DNA of 64,000 nucleotides from Anoplopoma fimbria (lineage: Eukaryota > Chordata > Actinopteri > Perciformes > Anoplopomatidae): contig NC_072452.1 of NCBI RefSeq assembly GCF_027596085.1, positions 5,824,814-5,888,813 on the forward strand, given 5' to 3'. The translations under genes and the position numbers were made by a program. The notes under the pieces were generated by a model. The model worked only from the letters and a program-made list of their open reading frames with translations. It was not told the origin of the DNA and made no database searches. This document shows, piece by piece, positions 21,285 through 34,044 of this stretch. Each line of letters opens with the position of its first letter. The first letter of the stretch is position 1.

Positions 21285-21500
21285 CTGTGTTTAATAACGC
21301 ACATGCGCCATGGCCAGGTGCGTGCTCCTGCTGCTCTCAGGCTCTACTTCCTACTCTCTTTCGGGCTTTTTCTCTCCTTTTCCCCGGTTTCTTCCCTCCG
21401 CCTCCCCGTGCCATGTCCTCCAGATCCCAGACCCAAGTAGACCGGGGAGGGCGCAGTGCGTATCACTCCGCGGCACGCACGAACTAGTGCGATACGGGCA
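21285..21500 (-). promoter_or_regulatory. smad5: Candidate non-coding first exon and promoter of smad5
   Basis: This is a GC-rich, CpG-containing stretch. On the minus strand it ends with CACAG then GTATGTGA, a strong splice donor at 21285/21284. Smad genes usually have a non-coding first exon far from the ATG exon, and no other gene is visible to claim this one. A possible acceptor for the ATG exon is near 18127 (CCACTACAG then AGGTCC). The limits and the link to smad5 are inferred. Confidence 0.4.
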
Positions 21501-22289
21501 TGTTGCGATGTGATTACACTCTAGATGGGTTATAACAACATGACACCAGCAGCTGCACCCTGAAACAAACCACACGCTTCCGTGCTGGTGATTTAACACG
21601 TTAAAGATGTTCCTGAATGTGAAGTTGTAGTCCTTACGGTGGCGGTGCTGCGGCTCTGGCTCCACTCAGTCTGCAGCGCTGCGGCGGCTTCTTGTGTGTT
21701 GTCGCCCTTTGTAGTCACTTGTGCCGAGCTTCAACACCCCCACAAGCTGTTAACCCCTTTGGACTTTAATTAAGCAGACTAATAATGACTCTTCTCTCTC
21801 TCTCCCTCTCTCTGGCAGCAGGGTGTCGGGAGTGCGGACTCTCCATTCAGTCTGCAGTGTCCGTGTTTAGCCGCTAGGGGGCGACATGCACCCGGCTCTG
21901 AGCTGTTAGAGGTTCCCCATCAGAGAACCCCAATTAACTGGAACCGGTACAATAATAATAGAACTTGATTTTAATAGTTTCTCTTAAATGGATGCCTCTC
22001 CCGTCTCGTGCATGCAGAGATGTAACATTTGAGGCTTAACCAGACTTCCATTCAATTAACTACATTTTTTTCCTTCTCCTTCCTGCTGCTGTCAGGTTGC
22101 ACAACCAGCTCTGCTCCCAGTAGACCACATGACACATGACACATGACACCAAAAACCTCTGCAATACAAATAGTTTCTGTCTGTGTATATATAATATTTC
22201 AGTTACTGTGGATTCTTTACTGTTTTTTTATTGCTCATTTGCTTATTTAATACTTATTTTTGACTATGTCTCTTGTTTGCACTATCCTC

Positions 22290-22372
22290 TCTGCTGCTGT
22301 AATCCTGTAAATGTCCCCGCTGCGGGACTAATAAAAGATTATCTTATCTTATCTTATCTTATCTTATCTTTT
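22290..22372 (+). mobile_element. 3' tail of a non-LTR retrotransposon with (TTATC)n
   Basis: The segment with GTAAATGTCCCCGCTGCGGG and ACTAATAAAAGATTATC ends in tandem TTATC units. This is the typical look of the 3' end of a fish non-LTR element that ends in a short tandem repeat. No coding part remains. Confidence 0.6.
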
Positions 22373-22465
22373 AGCAAGGTAATATGATTCCTGCCTTGAC
22401 ACTCTTAGTCAACAGTGAAAATGTGAACAAAAAAAATAAATCCTTCATAAATTCACACACTATAT

Positions 22466-22620
22466 ACAGTACCAGTCAAAAGTTTGGACACATCTTCTCA
22501 TTCAACTACTTTGAAGAATGTAAAATATAAAACATATTCTGGTTTGTTGAGCATTTGTTTGTTTACCACATAATTCCATATGTGTTCCTTCATAGTTTGG
22601 ATGTCTTCAATATTAATCTT
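22466..22620. mobile_element. Tc1-like MITE, right end missing
   Basis: The left terminal repeat (ACAGTACCAGTCAAAAG) and internal sequence match the other copies. Homology stops after CTTCAATATTAATCT, and the right inverted repeat is absent. Confidence 0.85.
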
Positions 22621-23459
22621 TCCATACCTGTGTAGGAGCCTTCCTTGCTGAAATGTTCATCATAGAGTGTGTTGCTGGTAAAAGGTGGATGAACACTATT
22701 CTGCCAGTAAGAAGAGGGATGCACAAATTAATGGTAGGCCTCTGACCTTTACCACAGTAGGTCAAACATGGCTGACTTCAGACTTCAGACTTCAGACTGT
22801 GTCATATTTATGATAACCATTCTTACAGGAACTGGAAAGATGACACAACTACCCGTTTATTTTTCAAAGCTGGAGTCACAGCAATCAAGTGACCCCAAAG
22901 TGCTATATGCTACAAGAAACATGGTATCCCGTCGTAAATAATCATAAAATATTGTTTCAATAAGTTGAATCCGTAAAGCAAACTAAAAGGGCCCCAGACA
23001 GATATAGATTTATTATGATGTTTGGATATGAAAAACTTAATTATGTTACTGTTCTAACTCATTGTACCCCAAACAAAAGGGCTCCAAAGCACTTTTAAAT
23101 AAGAAACCCAGCTGTATAGCCTACTACTTATTGTGTACTTCTACAACATTATAGGAAATCTTTAAATCTCTGCCTACAAAAGGTGCACTTTCTTTTTCTT
23201 AAATCTGTACTATCCCCAACACAGTAGCCTGTGAAAGTTGAGACATGTTCAAATATAAGGAGGAAGTATTAATTAGATATTTTTAGGACAACACCACAGA
23301 AGAGGATTGTGATAACACCAACTCCACAGTGTTCACTTTGATCTGATTATATATTCACAGTGAACGATGTGCAGCGCCACCGAGCTGATTCTGCACTCGT
23401 ATATACTCCAAAAGTAAGTCATACAAAAACCCAAACCCTGGTTTCAAGTAATCATGTAT

Positions 23460-26400
23460 TTTATTCATTTATGTACAAAAATCATTACAATCTCAACGCA
23501 GATATGCAGACACAACTTTTATTTACAGAGAAGTCCAAGCTACAAACGAAGCACAAATCATCTTGTCGAGCTGTTCAGACTCTATCGTTGCAAAGTAGAA
23601 AAGAAAAGCGTTTGTGTTCTTGTCAGACATGTGCACAGTCTAGTCTAGTTTTGTGTTAAACTCCCTCCTAGAGTCCACCATCAAGAGACAAAAGAGTGAT
23701 TACATAGATGCATTTTTTTTGAGTAACCGTCTGTGGATGTGCCAAACATCTTGCTGCAATTTGATTAAAAAAATGCAGTGATTAACTACGTCACATTGTT
23801 GTATTAGCTGTCATCGTTACTGAATGTAACAGGATGTGTCAATATTGATTCATTTAACAACTTGAGTTATCACATTCCAAATTTTTCCACGTTGCCACCC
23901 TTATGAAGTTATAACCGCTTTGTTTATAAAGTATATGACGTAGCTGCATTATCATACACATTCGGTAGGATTGACTACATTCAGCAGTCAGATTGTTGTT
24001 CATTCACTACACATCCCAGAGATCACCTGGTTTGATTGACAGGTGATCAGAGAGGTAGAAAGTCAGCGATTGAGTAGGTTTGGTTTGCAGTGTCAGTTGG
24101 CGATGGGAGATGATGTTTAAGTAAATAAAAAGTAAAACGTTTGGAATTTGTTTGAGTATTTTTTTGCGTCACACTTTTTTTTTTGACTGCCATGGTCTCT
24201 ATGTCCTCCTCTTAATAAAAAAAACAGAAATATGAAACAACTTCCTTTTCAGAAAGGATTTTTTTTTTTAAACAGGCAGAGTGTTCAGAACAGCCAGTGA
24301 GCAACACTTCAGTCATGAACTGTCGGGAAGTCGAGTCACTGCAGTATTTTTAACACAGAGCAGCAAAAAGGGACGTTGACTCCGTTACAGATCATCAACG
24401 AGCCATTCCTGTATGTTGAAACTAGGGACACCTCCAAACCAGAATCAGATGTAGAACCAATGTGGATGATCCACTGAGAGGACACACTTATATTAATGCT
24501 GGTGTGCACACTTTTGTTCCGTCACGACGGGGATAAATACATTCGACAGAAATGAGGAGGGTTCCTGGTTGTTTGTCCACGACGAAGTCATATGATTTTT
24601 GTGAATCATAGGAATGAATCATGAGTAGGTTACTAGTACTAACTTTAATAAAAAATATGATTAGCTGTACAGTGTAAAGAAGCTTTGGTGGATGAGCTTT
24701 CAGTATTCTAACGGTATAGATTCACAAAAATGGACTCAAACCACAGTGGTGCCAAGTTCAACCAACTGAAAACATTCAAAGAAACTCAGTGCAGTGTAAA
24801 CATTAAAGGCAAACCTGTCTCTTGTCTTAGAATAAATCCATATAGTACCTTTTGTTTAAGAGAACTTCAACCATTTAAATGTGTGGTTTTGGTTCTTCCT
24901 GTAGTTCTCTAAAGGCGTTTTTTTAGTTTGTTTTCCTTTAGACATGTATTTAAGGTGTTTAAACTAGAAACATACTTTCAGTGCGAAAATGACAAAATCC
25001 ACATAAACAACCTACTCACTGTGATGATTATGGTTCAGTTACACTTGGTCTTTACAGTGAGACAAGGAATGTTAAGTTACATTTGTTTTTTACAGAAAGT
25101 TACAGTGATTAAATCAGAGTTCATGTGATCACAGCAAAACAGAATATTGCAATGTGTTCAAAGCAAACTATTTTTTTAATGACACACTCAGATATTAAGA
25201 AGTGAAATGTCTGCGTCTCGATGCCTACACACTTCAACAGCAGCAGAACGCAGTTCTCAGATCAGTTTCCTCTTCACACACGTGGCTCATTTCAGTGAAT
25301 GTCTTCTAACACACACTGCAGTGCAATCAGTGAACTACTTTTGATTCAAACAGATTAACTAATTGATGTGAAAAACTAAGTAATAGGTAAAAAAAAAAAG
25401 ATATTATATATATCAATTATGTATTCAACAGATTCCTTGGTAGAGCAGCATTAGATTGATTACATGGACACAACAAAGTTTACATCAGAGTCATGTTTGT
25501 ATGTTTGATAACCTTCATCTTTTTTTCATCCAGACTCAGACAATCTCAACTAAAATCATTATAATATCTATGATTGATACATCTCTTTAGTTCAGAGTAA
25601 CTGCTTTGGATTTCATACCAGATTAAAGGAAAAGTCTTTACACTTAAAAATGATTTGTCTCCTGAAAACATACAGACGACCAGTCAGAAATCAGCATTGG
25701 TCAATTCAGTTTTTTGCTGAGAACTTTGTCTCCTGTATTTCAGAGCAATTGTCGACATTAAGAGTTTTATAATTTAGCTTTACCCTAGTTTTTAGGATTT
25801 GTGACATATAACATACATACATACTTAGATAGGGAATAAGTCAAATATTGCCCAATGCGGCTTCTTAAATGAGAGCATTTCCCATTTCTGTACCCATATT
25901 TTCCAGGCTGTTGTGGGAACCCTGGATATCAAAATGAAGTACTATCAACGTCATCATCATCAACCAGTTGAATGCTGTTTAGCAGCTGTGTGTCTATGAA
26001 ACAGGCCAGCGTAGATCAGACATTTGCTGGAATAAAGAACGTGGCTTGTGGCTTGCTTTATTCTTCGCCAATCACAGATAATTCTATGCAAATAATGTTG
26101 AGATGAATAAAGAACTGCTGTCCTTAATAATCCATTATGAAAGTCTGAGGTGTGGACTTTGTGGATGTCATGGTACCTGGCAATGATGTCGCTGTTCTGT
26201 ACTGTTGGTTTTGATATAAAAAAGTAGGGGGAAAAAAAGAAAGAAAAATGGCAGTTTAAAGCCCAGATGTCCTACGATGGACCAACGAAGAGGAGTCATT
26301 GTGCGTGTGCTTATTTATCTTGCGTATCCGAGAGCTTGACAGTTTTTTTTTTAGCCGTTTTGAATTGTAAATGAATGTCTCATAGGTGCCCTATTTGTTG

Positions 26401-27148
26401 ATCTGTACAAATATTAGAAAATGCACATTACAGTTAAGCAGTTTCTCATCAGAGAGCATGCACTGACGGCACGTCGCAGAAATCGCTCCTTATTTGATGG
26501 TGCGGCTGCTTAACGGCATGCTGGGCACTGGGGCGTAGATCACTGTCACACTAACAGTGAGAGACGGGATACAAAAGTACTGACGATCAATCAGTCCATG
26601 ACTCAGATGATGATGGTGGTGATAAGCCATCACCACCCAGAGCAACGGAAGAAACGATCCTGGGTCCACTGATTGGTCAAAATGATTTGGTCTAATATTT
26701 ATTCCTTTTATATGGAATTCTGCCTCTTTTTTTTTTTTTTTTTTTGATATAATGCAATCATCAAAACTGACGGGCAGAGCTGTAAACTAAGACAAGTGAC
26801 TCAAGGATGAGTGAGGACTTCTTCTGCAGTTTCATGGTGCTTGATGATGTGTCAGACTGTATTGGATGGTAACTGATCTCTGTAGTCACAATGCATAAAT
26901 GGTCGGCTATTATGGCAAATGAAGGCACTGGAAACAATGAGTATCTGATAAAAACGCCACGCCACACTGTACTGTAGTGTGGAGACACGCAACCTTTCCC
27001 CGCAGCATTACAGTCTCATATTACGGAATATGACGAGCAACTATGGACGTTTCCATTTTCAAGAGGCAAAAAAAAAAAAAAAAAAAAGAAAAGCTGGTGA
27101 GCTTTGACGTGAAGAGGACATAACGAACGTCTCCTTTGGTGCTGGACA
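23460..27148 (-). other. Probable long 3' UTR of ap1ar
   Basis: This is about 3.7 kb of AT-rich sequence beyond the ap1ar stop codon. It contains no recognisable repeat family and no coding exon. A minus-strand AATAAA lies at 23460-23465, just before the start of more typical spacer. Poly-A runs occur near 26730 and 27070. The absence of repeats over this length, compared with the flanks, suggests transcribed sequence. This is inference only; shorter forms could end at any of several intermediate signals. Confidence 0.35.
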
Positions 27149-30100
27149 CTATCTGTCCTGGTTGTCCGACCTGAGGCCACAGTCCGTGGCGTCCTCGGAG
27201 GGAGTGTCCAGGACCGGGTTGACGAACCCTTCGAACTCAGTGTCTGCATTGTCCTCTGGGTGAGTACTCACAAAATCATTCTCCCACTCCAGCGCATTGG
27301 AGTCCTCCGAGGCCGAGGTCGGGCCGCTGTTCACCGGCTTGCTGCCGGGCCTCAGGGCTGCTCGCAGGATGTCCTCCTCCGTCCGAGACCTCTCCCAGGC
27401 CGGGAGAGCTCGATTTATTCCTGCAAAGCAGGGACACGGGCGTTCATTATGACAGCAGAAAGTAAACTGGTGGCTCAGAGAGCTTATCAGCAACCAGTCC
27501 CAACCCCAGATCCCACACTTAACATGCAACGTTTCTTTCATGGTACCTAAATGAAATGCAATATATGTGTATACAAGATCTTTTCCTATGGTCAGAGCTA
27601 ATACATAATACACCACTAACCCTTAAGTAATCACATCTAAATAAAATAGGGGTGTATGATATTAAGTTTGTTTCAATAGAAATAATTGACATGATAATTA
27701 AATACACGTTGCTTAAAATGTTTGCAGATTCCTATTTTCCAATTCGTCAGTAACTTTTGGTCCCAACTGATCAGCAGAAGAAACACCCTCTCCCTCCCTC
27801 TCCTCGCTGCGGTGGCACTGATGAAGACAGAATCAATCTTGGCTGAGGAACAACCGGAGCGCTGGTCTTGAGGCAGAGAACTCTCCGCCTGGTTTCCCAC
27901 CCAGGTGTGATCGAACTTCAGTCACAATGTTTCAGAGAATGTCTAGTGATTTGAGATGGACCAGAGTGAAACCCCCTCACCTTCCTCGTCTTCCCACTCC
28001 AGATCCAGCGAGGTCCCGTCATCATTGGTGGAGCGGGTCTTGGTGGTGAAGTCCCAGCTGTACTCGGTGTTGGGAGTCACCACGTTCGTGTCGGACGGCA
28101 GTCCTAGAAACAGAGAGTCTATTTCAACAACATGATTGAACTCTTTTCATGGAGGTATAGTATAGCCTGAACTGATGTCTACCTTTATGGAGAGCTAATC
28201 AAGGACAGATGGCTCACTTACTGTTGCCCCTGAAAGCGTCGGACTGGGCTTTTACATTCTGGAGGTAGACGTCAAAATCCTCCCCCGAGTTTTGTCTGGA
28301 AAAACCATGACAACAGTCAACACAACAACAACACACTTATAAAAGCAGTCACTCATAGCTCTGAAACAAAACGTAGTGGGCCTGAATAACAAACACCTCC
28401 TGCTAGGGTTTTCACTGATGCACATGAACAGTGAATATGAGTTAAGCATTGAATACCTTTGCAGTGCTTTACCATCTGTTTTGCAGCCTGCACACTGCAG
28501 GAACAAACTGTGTGCTCATATAATCAAATGAATGTTTCTGTTGAGAACATAATAAATATGTGAGATTCCGTCTGCCAAATATAAACACGTGTAAATATCA
28601 TACATCTGAGGTGCTGATAGATACAATACTAATTATTAAATGACTGATTTGCCAGATGCTGGGAATTCTGGTTACCAAATGTCTCTTTGCAGCTGCCAGG
28701 GATGAAAGACTTTTAATACATCCAGCATTACAGTCTACTAAAGTACAAATACTAATATAAATGCAGAGCCTCATGACTGCGGCTCGTCCTCAGCTACACA
28801 GCTCTCCTGTTGTCTGATGAACTTCAGTGACTCACTTTCTTTGCTGAGTCTCACCGCCGGAGCCATCTGCTTTCCCGCGTGTCCTCTGGGCAGGCAGCTG
28901 CTGACAAAGAACAAAAGAAAAAAACACAGATCAAGTAAAAAGATAGTCTTGTTTTCCCATGATGAAAATATGTCAATAACCATTATAAATGAGAATTTTG
29001 GTGCTATGTAGGAAAAGTGTGAGCCAATAACTTTCATAAAGCAAAGAGAAAAACACCAGAGAAGCAGTGGAATGAGGTATGAAAAACAAAGGAATCTCAA
29101 TCCCAGCTGTGAAGTCCTATTTTCATTATATCACAAAGCCATTTCCCTGCAGCTGGCCTTGCCCTGAATCACTATAGGAAATATATATAGCCATGATATT
29201 TATCTTGCTGCAATACTATTATACTCCAATAGTCCACATTCCTCTGTTCATGATGTGGAGACTGTAGCCAGGCAGTAATGGTATTATTTGCAGCGTGGGT
29301 CTTGTCTTTTCCTCATTCCACTGGTTTTCTTATGAACAGGGGTCATGGCAAGTTTAATGTCTGTTTACACTTTAGTGCTGGCTGTGTATTATAAACACAT
29401 CTTCTGGAGTGCCCAACTTTAATAAATGCAATGGATTTTTCCCCCATCTAAAATGACATTGTTCCACTGCAGCTATGATGTAACTTTTGATTTCTCAACC
29501 TAAAAAGGGATGATTGAAAATGCTAACGAGCACTATGAAGCACTGAGACTGACAACAGTTTACCAGGCTGGATAGCAAGGACTTGTTAATGAGGACAAAC
29601 AGAAGACAGAACAGAGGGAAGATCCCTGTGTCCCTTTAAGACACAGAAGGCACTGGGAAGCCTCTGCACAGGGCCAGCAGTTGGTTAGAGGAGAAGTTGT
29701 TTTAGCCAAGCAGTAAGTCAAAACTGGCAGAAGGGAGCGCTCTGCGCCGCCTCACCTCCTTCATTTTGCGTTCACGCGCCAACCTGGCAGCCTCGCGCTG
29801 GGCGGCATTTCTAGCCTCCTCTTCTAGTCTCAACTTCTCCTCTTGTGCCTCTAACTGAAGCAGAAATGAAAAAAATAAAAAATGAAACAAACACAAAAAC
29901 ACAGATAATTACCAAACAGAAAAAACAATGCAGCAAATTAAAAAAAAAATCAGGCAAAACAGGTTCTGAAAACAGAAAATGAAACAACGGTGGCTTGTAA
30001 ATCTAACAAAGACAGGTTGTGCCTTTACCTCCACTCTGATCTTCTGGTCTATCAGGATCTGATGATCTGTGAGCGCGGTGTAGCGGTGCTCTTTGAGGTG

Positions 30101-32908
30101 CTTGATCTCATCTTCACTGATGGGCCTTATGAAAAGGGCAACAAAAACATACTTGTAAGTAAAGTTTTGTCAGAGAACACTGATTATTTTCTTTTAAAAT
30201 TCACATCAGGTCTCTTACCTCAGGAAGGGCTCCGGACTCTCAGCCTGCAATGCAACAAACAGGACATTTCACAACACAGCAATCAGTGTCAAATGCATCT
30301 TCACTGCTGCTGCACCGTTTGACTCAAGTGCTACTAGTCTGGGACTCTGCAGACAGTAATCGAGTTACTCCCACAGTGATGCTGCGCAGTGGCTGTAGCC
30401 ATCGTTTTCTATCCATCACTGGAGGATAGGGGCTACCAGAGGCCAGTCTGGAAGTCAAATTTATCCAAGGACTACCAGCATAATGCAGCTTTAATTAGTG
30501 GACGTCTAATAAAACACCCAATCAGTCTTTTGCAATGTAACCGAGTCCTAAACCGCAGAGCAATAACGAGAGAAAACTCAATAACTTATCATCGTAACAT
30601 GATCAGACTTACCTCATCGCTCTCTACCAGATTTTCAAACTGCAAAATGAAGAAAAGACACAATCAGACATAGAGCATTATAGTGAATAGTCGTTATTTA
30701 TCACAGAAAACGATACTAGTAAAATTACGACTCATACCTCTATTGTATAATGTTCCCCCGTGGTGGTGCTTCGGAAGTACTTTGACCTGTCGGAATAATT
30801 AAGAGAGTTTGAACACGCTGGCAATAATCTGAATCATGTGGAAAGTAGATGATGGTTTAAACATTGTAATTGAAAAGCAGCAATTGAATATGTCAGAGTT
30901 GTATGAATATTAATGGCTACTTGGACTGTACTTGTATAGCACTTTTCCAGTCTTCCACCCACTCAAAGCACTATACACTACATGTCATCCTTCACCCATT
31001 CATACATTGATCACAGGGGCTGCCTGCAACGTGCCACCTGTCCATGGGGGGCTACCTCATCATTCATACACCGCTTTTTGGGGTTAAGTGTCTTGCCCAA
31101 GTACACATCCACATGTACTGGTGGAGCCGGGGATCGAAACCGCTGATCCTCTGATTGAAGGACGACCCCGCTCTATACTACTGAGCAACAGTTGCCCCCA
31201 GATATAGGCTACCACTGTCACCTAAATGACATTATGATCATTTATTTGTATTGTGTTTTTAACTTCTGTGCGGGTTTGGATTGATGTGGAGAATACCAGA
31301 CAGGCTGTTAAGAATGCATGACTGAATGACAACATTTGTGATTATTTGGTTGACTAGTGTGGTTTGGTTGGTGTCTGTTACTGAGCAGTTACAGTAACAC
31401 ATCATGTGTAACACAGTACAATATGTATATAAGCATAAAATACAAAAGCCTAAGATGAGAGTCATTCATTTATTTTAAATCTTTAAATGAATGGACAAAC
31501 AATTAACGACAATGGGGGGCTAATTATTGTTTGGATAAATGTTCAGTACCAGTCAAACGTTTGTTCACACCTTCTCATTCAACTACTTTGAAGAGTCTAA
31601 AATATAAAACATATTCTGGTTTGTTGAGCATTTGTTTGTTTACCACATAATTCCATATGTGTTCCTTCATAGTTTGGATGTCTTCAATATTAATCTACAA
31701 TGTAGAAAAAAATAAATAAAGAAATAAAGAAAAACCATTGAATGAGAAGGTGGGTCCAAACTTTTGACTGGTACTGTACATACAATGGCATTTCAATTTG
31801 TAGCTCTATTTGTGATAAGGTATGTAGAAATGTAGGAATTTGAGAGGTTAATCAAAAATCTAAAAATGAAAAGCACAGGTGTCATATATAACATTAACAA
31901 TGGTTCAGCTCCATGTTGGTGTCCCAGTAAGTGATGCCATCGTGGACAATACCAGGACCCTGGAACAGGCTTGTTTCATTTAAATGCAGCCCTAATCAAC
32001 GTTATTGATCACACCTATGTTCATGTGCTAGGACATGACAAAACATCTGCAGTGAGAAAAAAAAAGGTCTATTGCTTTTCTTTGGTTTAAGTGATGCCCT
32101 GACTGAGTTCAGATTGATTTAAGCTCTTATACTCTCACTCCAGGTTGAGGTCAAATAAAAGAAATCATTTAAAACTTAAGATTCTTCTTTTTATTTCACT
32201 TTACTGAGTCTGGCACCAAACCTACTTTCATCATTACTCCACTTAAGAAAAACTGATAATAGAGGTCAACAATCAAAGACTATTCCATCATAACTAACTT
32301 ACTACTGTATCCGTCAACTCCAATATGCAACATACGTATATAGAAGTGATGAAAGAGTGAGACACAGCTTGATGCCAGAAGAGGGAAAGCCTTCTGTAAT
32401 CCTAACAAAGCACCAAGTGAAGAAACACATCAATTATTAACCCTCCATGTAATGACATAAAGGCCTGCAAACAAACACAGACAGCTGAGACTCAGTATGC
32501 ATGCATTATGATTATGATATTGAATTCCAGTTATTAGTTAAGCATCATTCTGAAGGACTTCTCACACAGCCATGAATGAGCTTAATGTGCCTCATGCTGT
32601 GATCCACTGAGGTGCTGTGTACAGTAGGGGTGGGGTCTTGGTGCCTGTTGGCCCAGGCTAGGCTAACCAGTGTCTGACCGACTGAGCTCCATCTCTGGGT
32701 CCCACCATTGCCAACACACCGGGCTGTCGGTGCGTCTTTTGCCCCCAGCACTGTGGTGTCAGCTATCGGCTGGATGTTCAGATGCCTTCTGTGCTAAGTT
32801 AGCTTCACGGAGCTAGCCTGTGCCATAAGCCACTCACCCGCCTCCTCTCTGGATCCGGCTGGCTTCTCTCCTGAAGAGCCCCACACAGTATGCCCAGCAG
32901 TTACCCAT
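27149..32908 (-). CDS. ap1ar: AP-1 complex-associated regulatory protein, gadkin (10 coding exons)
   Basis: Gadkin is a peripheral endosome/TGN protein that links the AP-1 clathrin adaptor to kinesin-1 and also restrains Arp2/3. Coding exons: 32908-32838, 30786-30738, 30639-30613, 30244-30219, 30125-30029, 29854-29756, 28900-28836, 28295-28222, 28103-27981, 27420-27149. They total 903 nt, or 300 aa (human 302). It starts MGNCWAYCVGLFRREA, with Cys4 and Cys8 as likely palmitoylation sites. FENLVESDE, a coiled coil with EEKLRLEEEARNAAQREAAR, the acidic adaptor-binding stretch DLEWEDEE, RTEEDILRAAL and SNALEWENDFV all match human gadkin in order. Two exons are very small (27 and 26 bp). The first intron holds a SINE and a Tc1-like MITE. 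The start codon is the only ATG giving the conserved N-terminus. Confidence 0.95.
30921..31200 (-). mobile_element. tRNA-derived SINE in ap1ar intron 1
   Basis: On the minus strand it starts with GGGGCAACTGTTGCTCAGTA, a box-A-like segment. A box-B-like GGTTTCGATCCCC follows, then a GGGCAAGACACTTAACCCC body and a 3' tail ending near AGTGCTATACAAGTACAGTC. The head and tail differ from those of the SINE family at 55.9 and 63.5 kb, so this is a second SINE family. Confidence 0.75.
31544..31778. mobile_element. Tc1-like MITE, complete, in ap1ar intron 1
   Basis: Both terminal repeats are present (CAGTACCAGTCAAACG at the left, CTTTTGACTGGTACTGTA at the right), with the same internal sequence as the other copies. 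The left repeat has the variant GTTTGTTCACACC instead of GTTTGGACACACC. Confidence 0.9.
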
Positions 32909-33197
32909 CGCATTGTCAAATGTTAACGGTGGCCTCCCGACAGCTGCTGGTGCATTGGTGCAGGCAGGCCGACTACATCTCCAGGTCCAGTCCTGCTCTC
33001 CACCACTTCCTCATCCTCCTTCACTTCCTCATCCTCCTTCCTCTCCGGCTGATGACGCACGTGTTCAACACCACCACCTACTGTCGCTTTCTCCTCATTA
33101 GGATCGCTTCTGACCACGTTTTGAGACAATATTTGATTGTATTTGCAAAAGATGGAGGCATATTTCAATATAAGCACTTAACTGGAATAGTAGACTG

Positions 33198-33923
33198 TAC
33201 AGTAGCAGTTACAAGTTTGGACACAACTTCTCATTCAATTGTTTTTTTATTTTTTTCTACATTGTAGATTAATATTGAAGACAATCCAAACTATGAAGGA
33301 ATACATATGGAATTATGTGGTAAACAAACCAGAATATGTTTTATATTTTAATGTAGTTGAATGAGATGGTGTGTCCAAACTTTTGACTGGTACTGAATAT
33401 AGAATCAGGAACAGTGTTGTAGTAGGAAAACATGTTTGATAAATGAATGTACACATGATCATGATAATCTAAATATTTAAAGTGCTAATGAACAACAGTT
33501 AAACTTATTATCACCGCAACCAGATAACTTTATTATTTTTAATTACAGTACCAGTCAAAAGTTTGGACACACCTTCTCATTCAATGGTTTTTCTTTATTT
33601 TTTTATTTTCCTACATTGTAGATTAATATTGAAGACATCCAAACTATGAAGGAACACATATGGAATTATGTGGTAAACAAACAAATGCTCAACAAACCAG
33701 AATATGTTTTATATTTTAGATTCTTCAAAGTAGTTGAATGAGAAGGTGTGAACAAACTTTTGACTGGTACTGAATATAGAATCAGGAACAGTGTTGTAGT
33801 AGGAAAACATGTTTGATAAATGAATGTACACGTGATCATGATAATCCAAATATTTAAAGTGCTAATGAACAACAGTTATATAAATTATCACCGCAACCAG
33901 ATAACTTTATTGTTCTTAATTAG
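33198..33923. mobile_element. Tandem array of Tc1-like MITE plus linker between cfap100 and ap1ar
   Basis: The order is MITE (33198-33396), linker (about 33397-33545), MITE (33546-33772), linker (33773-33923). The two linkers share the start AATATAGAATCAGGAACAG and are nearly identical over about 150 bp. The unit is therefore about 375 bp, MITE plus linker, repeated in tandem. The array sits in the 1.1 kb between the cfap100 stop and the ap1ar start codon. Confidence 0.9.
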
Positions 33924-34044
33924 TTCTCTTACACATGAATTATAATGAACATTTCAGCTTGTTATTGATTTATTGATTTGATTCTATTTGATTTCACGTC
34001 ATGAATGTGGTGACCAGATATATCCAATAATGTATTTACATGTT

